DNA from: Prevotella sp. KH2C16
Lineage (GTDB): Bacteria > Bacteroidota > Bacteroidia > Bacteroidales > Bacteroidaceae
Direction of reading: 5' to 3'
Assembly: GCF_900113305.1 (NCBI RefSeq)
Contig: NZ_FOOW01000012.1
Coordinates: 1-64,000, forward strand
Length of the DNA stretch: 64,000 nt
The notes under the pieces are model-generated. The model did not search any database. It had not been told where the DNA came from and saw nothing but the letters and a program-made list of their open reading frames with translations. Position 1 is the first letter of the stretch, and each line of letters opens with the position of its first letter. Made by a program: the position numbers and the translations under genes. This document shows, one piece after another, positions 43,342 to 53,262 of this stretch.

Positions 43342-45609
43342 ATGGATGACCTGGAACTGACCGAGAAAGAGAACGCCGACAACAAATTGATCGACGAAGC
43401 CTATCAACACCTTGTTGAAACCTATCTGGCTTCCCGCCATAGGAAGAAGGTCGACATCATCAACAAGGCGTTCAACTTCGCCAAACACGCGCACCAAGGC
43501 GTGCGCAGACTTTCCGGCGAGCCCTATGTCATGCACCCCATCGCGGTAGCGCAGATTGCCTGTGAGGAAATGGGATTAGGCTCCACCAGCATCTGTTCGG
43601 CACTGCTGCACGATGTGGTGGAGGACACCGACTATACGATAGAGGACATCCAGAACATCTTCGGACCGAAGATAGCCCAGATCGTAGACGGGCTGACCAA
43701 GATCAGCGGCGGCATCTTCGGCGAACACGCATCGGCCCAGGCCGAGAATTTCAAGAAGCTCCTGCTCACCATGAGCGATGACATCCGCGTCATCCTCATC
43801 AAGATCTGCGACCGCCTGCACAACATGCGGACGCTCGACTCACAGCCGGCCAACAAACAATACAAGATTGCCGGCGAGACCCTATACATCTACGCCCCGC
43901 TCGCAAACCGCCTGGGGCTGAACAAGATAAAGACCGAACTCGAGAACCTGAGCTTCAAGTTTGAGCATCCGGAGGAGTATGCCAGCATCACCAACAAGCT
44001 GAACTTCACCAAGGAACAGCGCGACAAGCTCTTCAAGGACTTCACCCAGCCCATCCGGGAAGCCCTCGACAGGATGGGGATCCAATACGAAATCAAGGCC
44101 CGCGTCAAGAGTCCGTACTCCATTTGGAACAAGATGCAGACCAAGCGGGTTACCTTTGAGGAAATCTACGACATCCTCGCCGTCAGGATTATCTATACGC
44201 CCAAGAGCCGGGAGGAAGAGGTAGGCGAGTGCTTCAACATCTATGTGGCACTGAGCAAGATATACAAATCCCACCCCGACCGGTTCCGTGACTGGATCAA
44301 CCACCCCAAGGCCAACGGATATCAGGCGCTCCATGTAACGCTGATGAGCAACCAGGGCCGATGGATAGAAGTGCAGATACGCTCCGACAGGATGAATGAG
44401 ATAGCCGAGCAGGGATTTGCCGCCCACTGGAAATACAAGGACGGGGCCGACATACAGGAAGACGAAAGCGAACTGAACGACTGGCTCCGCACCATCAAGG
44501 AAATCCTCGACGACCCCCAACCGGACGCCATGGACTTCCTCGACGCCATCAAGCTCAACCTCTTCGCCTCCGAAATATTCGTCTTCACGCCAAAGGGCGA
44601 CATCAAGACGATGCCGGCCGGCTGCACGGCACTCGACTTCGCCTTCGAGATTCACACCTTCCTCGGCAGCCATTGCATCGGCGCGAAGGTCAACCACAAG
44701 CTCGTGCCGCTGAGCCATAAGTTGCAAAGCGGCGACCAGGTGGAAATCCTCACCTCCAAGTCGCAGCATGTGCAGCCCTCCTGGATACACTTCGTATCCA
44801 CGGCAAAGGCCAAGGGAAAGATTCAGGCCATCCTCCGCCGCAACAACCGGGAGATACAGAAGAAAGGAGAGGAAATCTTCAGCGAATGGCTGAAGAAGAA
44901 TGAACTGGAAATGACGAGTTCCATCCTCGACAGGCTGTGCGACTTCCACGACTTCCCGAAACATGACGATTTCTTCCTCGCAATCGGCGAGAGAACCATC
45001 CTTCTGGGCGAGAAAGACCTCGATGAAATCTACGGGAAGAACCATAAGGAGAACTCGAAGGGATGGCGGAGATATGTCCCCTTTCTCGGCCGCAACAAGG
45101 AAAAGGAGCAACAGCCGCAAATCAGGCACGAACTCCTCGTCGTGGGGAAAGACTTCAACAAGAAGGTTCCGTGCAGCATTACCGAGGAAAGCATCGGAAT
45201 GTACATCTTCCCCAGCTGCTGCCACCCCATCCCGGGCGACGACATCCTGGGATATATTGACAATCAGAACCATGTGGAAATCCACAAGCGCAACTGCCCC
45301 GTGGCCTCCAAACTCAAGTCAAGCTTCGGCAACAGAATCCTCGACGCCAAATGGGACATGCACAAGCAGCTCTTCTTCGACGCGACCATTGAAATCCGGG
45401 GCATCGACCGCAAGGGAATGATTCGCGATGTCTCCAGGGTCATCTCGGAGCAGATGAATGTAAACATCCATAGAGTAACCATCGGTGCCGACCAGGGAAT
45501 CTTCGACGGTTCGATAGAAATCCGGGTACACGACCGTGAAGAAGTGAAGCTCGTCATCGGCAATCTCAAGACCGTGGAGGGCATTCAGGAAGTGATTCAG
45601 ATTATCTGA
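43342..45609 (+). CDS. RelA/SpoT (p)ppGpp synthetase/hydrolase
   Basis: 755 residues, long Rsh type. The hydrolase HD is present (HDVVEDTDYTIEDI; also HPIAVAQIA, and ICDRLHNMRT), so degradation is expected to be active. The synthetase region has RVKSPYSIWNKM, ITYTPKSREEE-like and GYQALHVTLM. A TGS domain (IFVFTPKGDIKTMPAGCTAL) and a C-terminal ACT domain (ATIEIRGIDRKGMIRDVSRV) follow. It is the last gene of the parA operon. The hydrolase signature supports a bifunctional Rel/SpoT enzyme. Confidence 0.94.
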   Translation: MDDLELTEKENADNKLIDEAYQHLVETYLASRHRKKVDIINKAFNFAKHAHQGVRRLSGEPYVMHPIAVAQIACEEMGLGSTSICSALLHDVVEDTDYTIEDIQNIFGPKIAQIVDGLTKISGGIFGEHASAQAENFKKLLLTMSDDIRVILIKICDRLHNMRTLDSQPANKQYKIAGETLYIYAPLANRLGLNKIKTELENLSFKFEHPEEYASITNKLNFTKEQRDKLFKDFTQPIREALDRMGIQYEIKARVKSPYSIWNKMQTKRVTFEEIYDILAVRIIYTPKSREEEVGECFNIYVALSKIYKSHPDRFRDWINHPKANGYQALHVTLMSNQGRWIEVQIRSDRMNEIAEQGFAAHWKYKDGADIQEDESELNDWLRTIKEILDDPQPDAMDFLDAIKLNLFASEIFVFTPKGDIKTMPAGCTALDFAFEIHTFLGSHCIGAKVNHKLVPLSHKLQSGDQVEILTSKSQHVQPSWIHFVSTAKAKGKIQAILRRNNREIQKKGEEIFSEWLKKNELEMTSSILDRLCDFHDFPKHDDFFLAIGERTILLGEKDLDEIYGKNHKENSKGWRRYVPFLGRNKEKEQQPQIRHELLVVGKDFNKKVPCSITEESIGMYIFPSCCHPIPGDDILGYIDNQNHVEIHKRNCPVASKLKSSFGNRILDAKWDMHKQLFFDATIEIRGIDRKGMIRDVSRVISEQMNVNIHRVTIGADQGIFDGSIEIRVHDREEVKLVIGNLKTVEGIQEVIQII

Positions 45610-45679
45610 CGACCCACCTCCAGCATCCTTTTCCGATGCCCGCGGCATTCCCCCGAAAACCTGCCAGCCGCTTCCCACT

Positions 45680-45745
45680 TGACAAATTCGGCGATTTCAT
45701 CGGGCAAAATCGGCGATTTTGTCGGACAATCTCGCCGATTTTGTC
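45680..45745. repeat. 66-bp triple-palindrome element, copy 3
   Basis: Same three-unit structure. The middle unit (45702-45723) has both inner arms intact (CAAAATCGGCGATTTTGTC). The first unit carries AAATTCGG and the third ACAATCTCGCC. Lies between relA and the convergent merR gene; the right flank ends in TTGCGGC. Confidence 0.85.
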
Positions 45746-45791
45746 AGCCAGTTTGCGGCAAACAGCATTCTACCCCGCCACCCCTTACAAC

Positions 45792-45832
45792 ACAGATAGC
45801 GGCTCCCCGTTCCGAGGAGAGCCGCTATCTGT
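45792..45832. terminator. Strong hairpin between convergent relA and merR units
   Basis: ACAGATAGCGGCTC (45792-45805) pairs perfectly with GAGCCGCTATCTGT (45819-45832), a 14-bp stem with a 13-base loop. Neither side has a good T run, so termination by hairpin alone is uncertain; it may act in both directions. Confidence 0.6.
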
Positions 45833-45847
45833 CCATGCAAGTGCTGC

Positions 45848-46198
45848 CTACACCAGCTTTCCGAGCTGCTGCTTGAGCTCCTGCAGCTGGTCGCGCAGGG
45901 AAATCATGGTGTCCAGCACCTCCTTCGTATGGTCGATGCCATCGCGGTTCGCAGCCAGCATCTTCCTGGCCGATGCCAGCTTGAAGCCCCTCACCTTCAC
46001 GAGGTTATAGATGCTCTTTACGAGGTCTATATCCTCCTGCGTGTATTGCCTGATACGAGAAACGGGCTGCACCTTCGGCTTCAATTGAGGTATTTCCTTC
46101 TCCCAAAAGCGGAGAGTACTCTCGTTTACGCCCACCATCTGCGAGACCTCACGAATGGAATAGTAGATTTTGAGAGGTTTGTTCGTGTTCAAAGCCAT
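45848..46198 (-). CDS. MerR family transcriptional regulator
   Basis: 116 residues. An N-terminal winged HTH (YYSIREVSQMVGVNESTLRF, then RRYT-like RIRQYTQEDIDLVKSIYNLV) is followed by a helical dimerisation region with a short coiled coil (LRDQLQELKQQLG). No metal- or ligand-binding cysteines are present, so this is not a classical metal sensor. It is transcribed from a promoter exactly interlocked with that of alaS, so it may regulate alaS or itself. Confidence 0.9.
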   Translation of the reverse strand: MALNTNKPLKIYYSIREVSQMVGVNESTLRFWEKEIPQLKPKVQPVSRIRQYTQEDIDLVKSIYNLVKVRGFKLASARKMLAANRDGIDHTKEVLDTMISLRDQLQELKQQLGKLV

Positions 46199-46225
46199 AT
46201 TTTCGCACCTTTTTTAATACATTTA

Positions 46226-46257
46226 TTTGCAAAAATAATGAAAACTTGGTATCTTTG
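46226..46257 (+). promoter_or_regulatory. Promoter of alaS
   Basis: TTTG at 46226-46229 and TATCTTTG at 46250-46257 with a 20-bp spacer. Each box is directly joined to a box of the opposite merR promoter. Confidence 0.85.
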
Positions 46258-46261
46258 CAAA
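46230..46261 (-). promoter_or_regulatory. Promoter of merR gene
   Basis: On the minus strand, TTTG (46258-46261) and TATTTTTG (46230-46237) with a 20-bp spacer, offset by four bases from the alaS promoter. Confidence 0.8.
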
Positions 46262-46297
46262 TGTTTTTGAAAAGAATTGAGAAAATAAGCAAAAAAT

Positions 46298-48958
46298 ATG
46301 ATGACAGCTAACGAAATACGCGATTCCTACAAGAAGTTCTTCGAATCGAAAGGGCACACCATCGTGCCGTCGGCACCCATGGTAATCAAGGACGACCCCA
46401 CCCTGATGTTCACCAACGCAGGCATGAACCAATGGAAAGACATCATCCTGGGAACAAAGGACCCCGAGCCACGCCGCCGCACCGACTCGCAGAAATGCCT
46501 CAGGGTGAGCGGAAAGCACAACGACCTCGAGGAAGTGGGCCACGACACCTACCATCACACCATGTTCGAGATGCTCGGCAACTGGAGCTTCGGCGACTAC
46601 TTCAAGGAGGGCGCGATAGACTATGCGTGGGAATACCTTGTGGATGTGCTCCACCTCAACCCCAAAGACCTCTATGTAACGATATTCGAGGGGGCTCCCG
46701 AGGAAGGCATCGCCCGCGACGACGAGGCCGCCGGATACTGGGCGAAGCACTTGCCCGCCGACCATATCCTTGAGGGCAACAAGCACGATAACTTCTGGGA
46801 GATGGGCGACACGGGCCCCTGCGGCCCCTGCTCGGAAATCCATGTCGACTCCCGCACCGACGAGCAGAAGGCCAAGGTGCCGGGCCGGGAACTCGTGAAC
46901 AAGGACGATCCGCAGGTCATCGAGATCTGGAACATCGTCTTCATGCAGTTCAACCGCAAATCGGACGGCACGCTCGAACCCCTCTCCATGAATGTCATCG
47001 ACACGGGAATGGGCTTCGAACGGCTGGTGCGCATGCTTCAGGGCAAGCACTCCAACTATGACACCGACATCTTCCAGCCCGTCATCAAGCAGATAGAAGC
47101 CCTCTCGGGCAGGAAATACGGCTTCACCACGCCCACCGGCGAGAACGGCGAAGGAGCCGACGAGCAGGAGAAGATAGACATCGCCATGCGCGTGGTGGCC
47201 GACCACCTGCGTGCCGTGGCCTTCTCCATTGCCGACGGCCAGCTGCCCGGCAACGCCAAGGCGGGCTATGTCATCCGCCGAATCCTGCGCCGCGCGGTGC
47301 GCTATGCCTACACATTCCTCGGCCAGAAAGACGCCTTCATGTATAAACTCATGCCCGTCTTGGTACAGGAAATGGGCAAGGCTTACCCCGAGCTTTCCGC
47401 CCAGCAGGAACTCATCGGCCGGGTAATGAAGGAAGAGGAGGACTCTTTCCTCCGCACGCTGGAGAAAGGCATACAGCTGCTTAACGGCGACATGGACGAG
47501 CTGCGCGCTCACGGCGAGACGCAACTCGACGGCACGAGCGCGTTCCGCCTCTTCGACACCTACGGCTTCCCGCTCGACCTCACGGAGCTCATCTGCCGCG
47601 AAAACGGCTATACCGTCGACGAGGCAGGCTTCAATGAGGAGATGGAGAAGCAGAAGGCGCGTGCCCGCAACGCAGCCGTCGTGGAAAACGGCGACTGGGA
47701 GGTGCTCATGGAAGGAGAACAGGAATTCGTGGGATATGACTATTCCGAATACGAATGCCACATCCTCCGCTACCGCAAGGTAACCCAGAAGAAGAGCTCT
47801 TTCTATGAACTGGTGCTCGACCATACGCCATTCTACGGTGAGATGGGAGGACAGGTGGGCGACACCGGAGTCCTCGTTTCGGAGAACGAAACCATAGAGA
47901 TTATCGACACGAAGCGCGAGAACAACCAGAGCATCCACATCGTCAAGGAACTGCCCAAGGAGCCGAGAGCCGACTTCATGGCCTGCGTAGACATCGACAA
48001 ACGCGACGCCTCGGCCGCCAACCATACGGCCACCCACCTGCTGGACTATGCCCTGAAGCAAGTCTTGGGCGACCATGTGGAACAGAAGGGGTCGTATGTG
48101 AGTGCCGACACACTACGCTTCGACTTCGCTCATTTCCAAAAGGTTACCGACGAGGAACTGCGTCAGGTAGAGCGTCTGGTAAACGACATGATCCGCCAGG
48201 ACCTCCCTCTTGACGAGCATCGGGACACCCCGATAGAAGAGGCAAAGGCACTTGGGGCCGTCGCTCTCTTCGGTGAGAAGTACGGCGAGAAAGTGCGGGT
48301 GGTGCGCTTCGGTCCGTCCTGCGAATTCTGCGGCGGCATCCATGTCAGATCGACAGGGCGCATAGGAATGTTCAAAATCGTTTCCGAAAGCTCCGTCGCT
48401 GCCGGCATACGCCGCATAGAGGCCATGACAGGCAAGACTTGCGAGGAAGCCGTATATGCGCTCGAGGACACCGTGCGCAACCTGAAGACCCTCTTCAACA
48501 ACGCGAAAGACCTTGAAGGCGTCGTCCGCAAGTATATCGACGAGCACGACCAGATGCGCAAGGAACTTGAGCAATTCGTCGCACAGGCCGTGGAGCGTGC
48601 CAAGAACGCCCTCATAGAGCGTGCCGAGACTGTCAACGGAGTAACCGTAGTCAGGGCCGTAATGCCCCTTGAGCCCGCCCAGGCGAAAGACCTTGTCTTC
48701 AAAATCCGTGAGGCTATCCCGCAGAATCTTGTCTGCGTGGTCGGCTCCAAGTCGCACGACAAGCCCATGCTGAGCGTCATGCTGAGCGAAGACATGGTGA
48801 AGGAACACGGCTTGAACGCAGGCCAGATTATCCGCGAGGCAGCCAAACTCATCCAGGGCGGCGGCGGCGGACAGCCCCACTATGCGCAGGCCGGCGGAAA
48901 AAATGTCGACGGACTGAATGCCGCCGTCGACAAAGTCATTGAGTTGGCACATCTTTAA
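46298..48958 (+). CDS. alaS: Alanine--tRNA ligase
   Basis: 886 residues with all four parts. Catalytic domain: [54 protein letters not shown]-like [10 protein letters not shown]. The editing domain carries [13 protein letters not shown] and the [10 protein letters not shown] metal-binding site (with the C-x-x-C-x-x-x-H pattern). A coiled coil and the C-Ala domain ([15 protein letters not shown]) end it. Start is ATG 46298 or the next codon at 46301. Monocistronic, with a strong terminator. Confidence 0.97.
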   Translation: MMTANEIRDSYKKFFESKGHTIVPSAPMVIKDDPTLMFTNAGMNQWKDIILGTKDPEPRRRTDSQKCLRVSGKHNDLEEVGHDTYHHTMFEMLGNWSFGDYFKEGAIDYAWEYLVDVLHLNPKDLYVTIFEGAPEEGIARDDEAAGYWAKHLPADHILEGNKHDNFWEMGDTGPCGPCSEIHVDSRTDEQKAKVPGRELVNKDDPQVIEIWNIVFMQFNRKSDGTLEPLSMNVIDTGMGFERLVRMLQGKHSNYDTDIFQPVIKQIEALSGRKYGFTTPTGENGEGADEQEKIDIAMRVVADHLRAVAFSIADGQLPGNAKAGYVIRRILRRAVRYAYTFLGQKDAFMYKLMPVLVQEMGKAYPELSAQQELIGRVMKEEEDSFLRTLEKGIQLLNGDMDELRAHGETQLDGTSAFRLFDTYGFPLDLTELICRENGYTVDEAGFNEEMEKQKARARNAAVVENGDWEVLMEGEQEFVGYDYSEYECHILRYRKVTQKKSSFYELVLDHTPFYGEMGGQVGDTGVLVSENETIEIIDTKRENNQSIHIVKELPKEPRADFMACVDIDKRDASAANHTATHLLDYALKQVLGDHVEQKGSYVSADTLRFDFAHFQKVTDEELRQVERLVNDMIRQDLPLDEHRDTPIEEAKALGAVALFGEKYGEKVRVVRFGPSCEFCGGIHVRSTGRIGMFKIVSESSVAAGIRRIEAMTGKTCEEAVYALEDTVRNLKTLFNNAKDLEGVVRKYIDEHDQMRKELEQFVAQAVERAKNALIERAETVNGVTVVRAVMPLEPAQAKDLVFKIREAIPQNLVCVVGSKSHDKPMLSVMLSEDMVKEHGLNAGQIIREAAKLIQGGGGGQPHYAQAGGKNVDGLNAAVDKVIELAHL

Positions 48959-48975
48959 CAAAGCCTTATAAAATC

Positions 48976-49014
48976 AAAAAGTTGGCATTCCCGTATAGAG
49001 AATACCAACTTTTT
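48976..49014 (+). terminator. Terminator after alaS
   Basis: AAAAAGTTGGCATTC (48976-48990) pairs with GAATACCAACTTTTT (49000-49014), one mismatch, ending in a T run. Confidence 0.88.
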
Positions 49015-49046
49015 TCGTATATTTGTCCCGCAGAAACTTCTAAATC

Positions 49047-50846
49047 ATGAAACATCAAAAAGCCGTCTTAGCCATCATACTCACCTGCATATCGACATTG
49101 ACATGGGCGCAGACAGATCTCCCACCCACCTTCAAAGGCGAGGAGAACAGAGTCCGTGCCGACGAACTGAAGCGAGCCTATCTGCTCCCGACCCGCATCG
49201 TGTGGAAGCGGAATGTCAGTTACGAGCACAATCTATTGCAAATGACCAACGGGCAACCCGAGCTGGGCAAGGCCGGCATGTGCCTCATGCGAACCCGGGG
49301 GCAGGACACCGCCTCGATTCTGCTCGACTACGGGAGGGAAATACACGGCGGACTGCACCTCACGATGGGGAGCGGCAACCGCAGAGAGCCCTCAAAAGTA
49401 AGAATCAGATTCGGCGAATCGGTGCAGGAATGCAACAGCGTATGCGACAACTCGGACTATAACAAGTGGCAAAAGCCCAACCTTTCTGACGACGACCACG
49501 CCAAACGCGACATCATCCTGGAGATTCCGAGAGACGGGCAGATAGAAATCGGAAACACGGGATTCCGCTTCGTGCGCATCGACCTGCTGCAACCCGAGGC
49601 ACAAATATCCATCAAAGAAGCCACGGCCATCTTCCGCTTCCGCGACATCCCCTATCTCGGCTCGTTCCAGTCGAGCGACTCCCGACTCGACAGCATCTGG
49701 CTTACGGGGGCCTATACCGTACATCTCAACATGCAGGAATTCCTCTGGGACGGCATCAAGCGCGACCGCCTGGTCTGGGTCGGAGACCTGCACCCCGAAG
49801 TCTCGACCCTCATGAGCGTCTTTGGCAATAACGAAGTCGTGCCCCGCTCGCTCGACTTTGCCTGCCAGGAGTTTCCCCTGCCCCGCTGGCTCAACAACAT
49901 GCCCGCCTACTCCATGTGGTATCTCATCATACAATATGAATGGTGGATGCAGAATGCAGACCGCAGTTTCCTTGACAGGCACCATGATTACATCATCGGA
50001 CTGATTGACTTGTTCGACAAATCCATTGATGAGAAAGGCGTCTTGAAAGGGACAAGCTTCCTCGACTGGCCTTCTTCTCCCGACAAGGAAGGCGTGAAAA
50101 CCGGAGTACAGGCACTACTCATCTGGGCCATGAAGGACGGCAGGAAACTCTGCGACCTATTTGGAGATGCCGGACATAAAAGCGTCTGCGAGAGTATTAT
50201 CAGCCGTCTCCGCAAGAACATCCGGAAACCGAAATCGCTGAAGCAGGCGGCAGCTCTTGAAGCCATTGCCGGCACGATGAATCCCAAGGAGGTTTTCAAA
50301 AGATATCTTGAGGCAGACGGCGCAAAGGGCTTTTCCACCTTCTACGGCTACTATATGCTGGAGGCGGAAGCCCTGGCAGGCAGATACCAGGAGGCCCTGG
50401 ATGTCATCCGTGAGTATTGGGGAGGCATGCTCGATCTCGGGGCAACCACCTTCTGGGAAGACTTTGACCTTAAATGGGCTGAAAACACCAACCGAATCGA
50501 CGAGTTGGGAGACCCCGACAAGAAGAATGCGCACGGCAGTTTCGGGGCCTACTGCTACCCCGGATTCCGCCTGAGCCTGTGCCACGGCTGGGCTTCCGGC
50601 CCAACCGCATGGCTCTCCCGCCATGTATTAGGGTTCAGAACCATAGAGGCAGGCTGCAGAAAGATAAGCGTGGAGCCTCATCTGGGCGACCTCACATGGG
50701 TAAAGGGAAGCTACCCTACTCCCTTTGGAATCGTAAGCGCAATCCATGAGAAGCAGCCTGACGGCTCCGTCAAGAGCTCCATTAGAAAGCCAAAAGCCGT
50801 GGAAATCGTATGCAACAGCAAGAATTGCACGATTTCAGACTACTAA
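49047..50846 (+). CDS. Secreted alpha-L-rhamnosidase-like glycosidase (GH78)
   Basis: 599 residues with a signal peptide (AVLAIILTCISTLTWAQ). An N-terminal beta domain precedes an (alpha/alpha)6 barrel. The GH78 signature is seen: LWDGIKRDRLVWVGDLHPEV (about residue 233; acidic residues at the general-acid site), TSFLDWPSS and WEDFDLKW. The end has HGWASGPTAWLSRHVLGF and a beta C-domain. It probably removes terminal L-rhamnose from plant or bacterial glycans. A likely -7 box TATATTTG (49018-49025) sits right after the alaS terminator, without a good -33 box. Confidence 0.85.
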   Translation: MKHQKAVLAIILTCISTLTWAQTDLPPTFKGEENRVRADELKRAYLLPTRIVWKRNVSYEHNLLQMTNGQPELGKAGMCLMRTRGQDTASILLDYGREIHGGLHLTMGSGNRREPSKVRIRFGESVQECNSVCDNSDYNKWQKPNLSDDDHAKRDIILEIPRDGQIEIGNTGFRFVRIDLLQPEAQISIKEATAIFRFRDIPYLGSFQSSDSRLDSIWLTGAYTVHLNMQEFLWDGIKRDRLVWVGDLHPEVSTLMSVFGNNEVVPRSLDFACQEFPLPRWLNNMPAYSMWYLIIQYEWWMQNADRSFLDRHHDYIIGLIDLFDKSIDEKGVLKGTSFLDWPSSPDKEGVKTGVQALLIWAMKDGRKLCDLFGDAGHKSVCESIISRLRKNIRKPKSLKQAAALEAIAGTMNPKEVFKRYLEADGAKGFSTFYGYYMLEAEALAGRYQEALDVIREYWGGMLDLGATTFWEDFDLKWAENTNRIDELGDPDKKNAHGSFGAYCYPGFRLSLCHGWASGPTAWLSRHVLGFRTIEAGCRKISVEPHLGDLTWVKGSYPTPFGIVSAIHEKQPDGSVKSSIRKPKAVEIVCNSKNCTISDY

Positions 50847-50907
50847 ATCCCCGTCAGGGAGGCGTCAATCCCCACGCCAGAGAAGCCTCGATTTTTTTCG
50901 GCTAACG

Positions 50908-50939
50908 CTTGCAGGATTTTCGGGAAATAGCTATCTTTG
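50908..50939 (+). promoter_or_regulatory. Promoter of the osmC-family gene
   Basis: CTTG at 50908-50911 and TATCTTTG at 50932-50939 with a 20-bp spacer. Confidence 0.75.
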
Positions 50940-50964
50940 TAGCGAAACCATAAAACAAAAGATT

Positions 50965-51372
50965 ATGTCAGTAGTAACAACCAAGTATTTAGGCAAGGCT
51001 CGCGTAGAGTCAGTATATAACGCAACCGGCGAAAAGATAACCACCGACGCAGGAAAGGCAGCCGGCGGATATGGCGAACACGGCAACCCGGTAGAGGTGT
51101 TGTGCACCGCGCTCGCCGCATGTGCCCTCACGGTAACCGGCCTTAACGCCGAGAAGTCCGGATTGGACTTCACGGGATGCTATGCCGAGGTAACGAATTA
51201 CGAGGAAGACTTCAACAAATTCGTGGTAACCAAGATCAGCATCACCTTCCACCTGAAGGCCGAATACGACGAGAAGCTCCGCAAGAAGCTCGAGGCTTTC
51301 TCGCATCGTGCCTGCTTCGTGGGCAACTCCCTGACCACGGAGAAGGACTTCACCTTCGTGTACGATTTATAA
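50965..51372 (+). CDS. OsmC family protein
   Basis: The ATG at 50965 gives 135 residues starting MSVVTTKYLGKARVESVYNA; the open frame runs further upstream through the promoter and is not used. OsmC fold features are GEHGNPVEVLCTALAACALT with the peroxidatic-type Cys53, and HRACFVGNSL with Cys117, the usual partner. Members reduce organic hydroperoxides or act in osmotic stress. Close to the OsmC/YhfA branch. Own promoter and hairpin. Confidence 0.9.
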   Translation: MSVVTTKYLGKARVESVYNATGEKITTDAGKAAGGYGEHGNPVEVLCTALAACALTVTGLNAEKSGLDFTGCYAEVTNYEEDFNKFVVTKISITFHLKAEYDEKLRKKLEAFSHRACFVGNSLTTEKDFTFVYDL

Positions 51373-51380
51373 ACAGCCGC

Positions 51381-51411
51381 ATCCCCGCTTGCCTGAACAA
51401 GGTGCGGGGAT
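51381..51411. terminator. Hairpin between osmC-family gene and convergent sprT-like gene
   Basis: ATCCCCGC (51381-51388) pairs with GCGGGGAT (51404-51411). No long T run, but it could stop both units. Confidence 0.55.
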
Positions 51412-51415
51412 TAGC

Positions 51416-52066
51416 TTATAGGGTACTTTCAAGGGGCAAGTCTTTGGCAAAACGCTCATAGACTTCCCTTGAAACTCGTTTTGCACGAAGACTTCTCACG
51501 GCCGGGAAGTCAGAAAAATAGGAACTTTTGGTGCGCAGCCAATGGTGCGCCTTTATCTTGTTTACGAGGACAATCTGCCTCTCCAGCTGCCCTGCGAAGC
51601 GAGGGTTGACCACGGAAAGGAAATTCTTGCCATCCCATGTTTCCAAAGCCAATACCAGATAGGTCTTGTTCTTAGGCACCCCGCCCGCCCTCGGCGTGGC
51701 TTTCATGGAAGTCGTTACCGATATTTCCCATCCGTATTTGCGGTTCAGGTTCTCCATCATGCCCCTGAACACGATGCCGTGGGGCGATGTATCCTTGAGC
51801 CGGGTATAGGCGATGGAGTAATGAATCATCTCGTGCAACAGGACATTCTGATACTGCCGCTCGGTCTGGTCATAATAGTTTGACAGGCGGATCGTATAGT
51901 CGCAACACTCCGTCCGGAAGAGCCGGACACGCTTCTTGCAGGACATGGAACCGAGGCGGGTCTTAGATTTCGACAAGGCAAGCCGCGGCTGTGGAAGTCC
52001 ACCACCGAAATAGTCGGCATTAAACTTCGCAAACCAGTGCGACATCCACTCCAAGGTTATCTGCAT
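51416..52066 (-). CDS. SprT-like zinc-protease-fold protein
   Basis: 216 residues. SprT domain: FNADYFGGGLPQPRLALSKS, then the zinc site HEMIH (His78, Glu79, His82) and the third ligand His96 in SPHGIVFRGMMENLN. No C-terminal zinc ribbon is visible. The Spartan relatives act on DNA-protein crosslinks, but bacterial SprT-like members have no settled role. It is cotranscribed with the phosphoesterase upstream (24-base gap). Confidence 0.88.
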   Translation of the reverse strand: MQITLEWMSHWFAKFNADYFGGGLPQPRLALSKSKTRLGSMSCKKRVRLFRTECCDYTIRLSNYYDQTERQYQNVLLHEMIHYSIAYTRLKDTSPHGIVFRGMMENLNRKYGWEISVTTSMKATPRAGGVPKNKTYLVLALETWDGKNFLSVVNPRFAGQLERQIVLVNKIKAHHWLRTKSSYFSDFPAVRSLRAKRVSREVYERFAKDLPLESTL

Positions 52067-52090
52067 CGTAAGGCTTTCTCCCGTGTTATC

Positions 52091-53182
52091 TTAGTTTTTC
52101 AATTCCGCCACCAGATATTCCGAGCGGGTGCCGATGCGGAACTTAGCGCCCCAGATGCCGATTCCGCTCGTAACGAAATACTGCGTTTTCCCCTTCTGCA
52201 GGGGGCCGTAGGCATCTTCATAGATGGCATCCTCAATCCACGAAATCGGCCATACCTGACCGTAATGGGTATGCCCGCTCAGCTGGAAGTCTACCCCATT
52301 CTGCTCTGCCTGTTCCAGATGATAGGGCTGATGGTCGAGAAGGATGGTATAGCGAGCCGTGTCAACCCCAGCCAGAAGTTCTTCCAGACTCTTGCGACCG
52401 GGATTCGTGCGGTCATCACGACCTATGATGTTCACGCCTTTCAGCGTCATTGCGGAGTCTACGAGCAAGTGTATCCCGGCATCTTCATAGAACTTCATGG
52501 CGGCAGATTCTCCCGTATAGTACTCATGGTTGCCAAGGCAGGCCACCACGGGAGCTTTCAAATTGCGGAACGCCTGTGCCATATTCTGCTCAATGAGGGG
52601 GCGCATATGTCCGTCGATGATGTCGCCGCCGATGAGAATAAGGTCCGGATTCTCCCGGTTCATGAGGTCTATCCAGCGGTTAAGCTCACCTATCTGATTA
52701 TGGTATCCTAAGTGCAAGTCAGACAACATGACGATTTTCAACGGCCTTTCGAGTTTTTTCGAAGTCGTCAGAGTCAGCGGCTGGCGCGCCTTATCCCGAT
52801 AATGGACATAGCCATAGGTGAACAATCCCACCATGAGAACCAGCACCGAGAGCGTCCCCTTAAGGCTGTGGTGCAGGAAGTCTGGTGGCACTACATGCAC
52901 CCATCTGCCAAGGTCGAGGAGCAGGAAGAGCATGACGAGATAGAGCAAAAGGAATATGCTGGAGTTGCCCACATTGTAAGCAACGGTGGCAACAGGCATT
53001 GGCATCCGGTCGAGGCTCCATATCCCGAAGTTCGCGAAGAAGCAGAAAAAACACAGGGCCATTACTGCAAGGACGGCAATCTTCCACGGCGCCGAGCACG
53101 GCAGAACCTGCCATGTATGCCAGAATGTATAGGCTATCCCTATCAGCGGCAGCACCAAGAACAAAAGAAACCAAATTCTCAT
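52091..53182 (-). CDS. Membrane metallophosphoesterase
   Basis: 363 residues. Four or five N-terminal membrane helices (residues about 5-135) anchor a calcineurin-like domain with all motifs: SDLHLGYH, GGDIIDG, LGNHEYYTG, LDHQPYHL and LSGHTHYGQ. This is close to the YaeI/YkuE branch that acts on membrane-linked phosphates; substrate unknown. The -7 box ends five bases before the ATG, suggesting a leaderless transcript. Confidence 0.9.
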   Translation of the reverse strand: MRIWFLLFLVLPLIGIAYTFWHTWQVLPCSAPWKIAVLAVMALCFFCFFANFGIWSLDRMPMPVATVAYNVGNSSIFLLLYLVMLFLLLDLGRWVHVVPPDFLHHSLKGTLSVLVLMVGLFTYGYVHYRDKARQPLTLTTSKKLERPLKIVMLSDLHLGYHNQIGELNRWIDLMNRENPDLILIGGDIIDGHMRPLIEQNMAQAFRNLKAPVVACLGNHEYYTGESAAMKFYEDAGIHLLVDSAMTLKGVNIIGRDDRTNPGRKSLEELLAGVDTARYTILLDHQPYHLEQAEQNGVDFQLSGHTHYGQVWPISWIEDAIYEDAYGPLQKGKTQYFVTSGIGIWGAKFRIGTRSEYLVAELKN

Positions 53183-53187
53183 GAGTG

Positions 53188-53195
53188 CAAAGGTA
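53188..53195 (-). promoter_or_regulatory. -7 box of the phosphoesterase gene, very near its ATG
   Basis: TACCTTTG on the minus strand; five bases separate it from the ATG at 53182. The -33 box is poor. Confidence 0.5.
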
Positions 53196-53262
53196 AGCAG
53201 TTTTCCTGAAAAAAGAGGATATATATTTCTGGTTCTTCTACCAGAGTTACGGATTTCATTCC

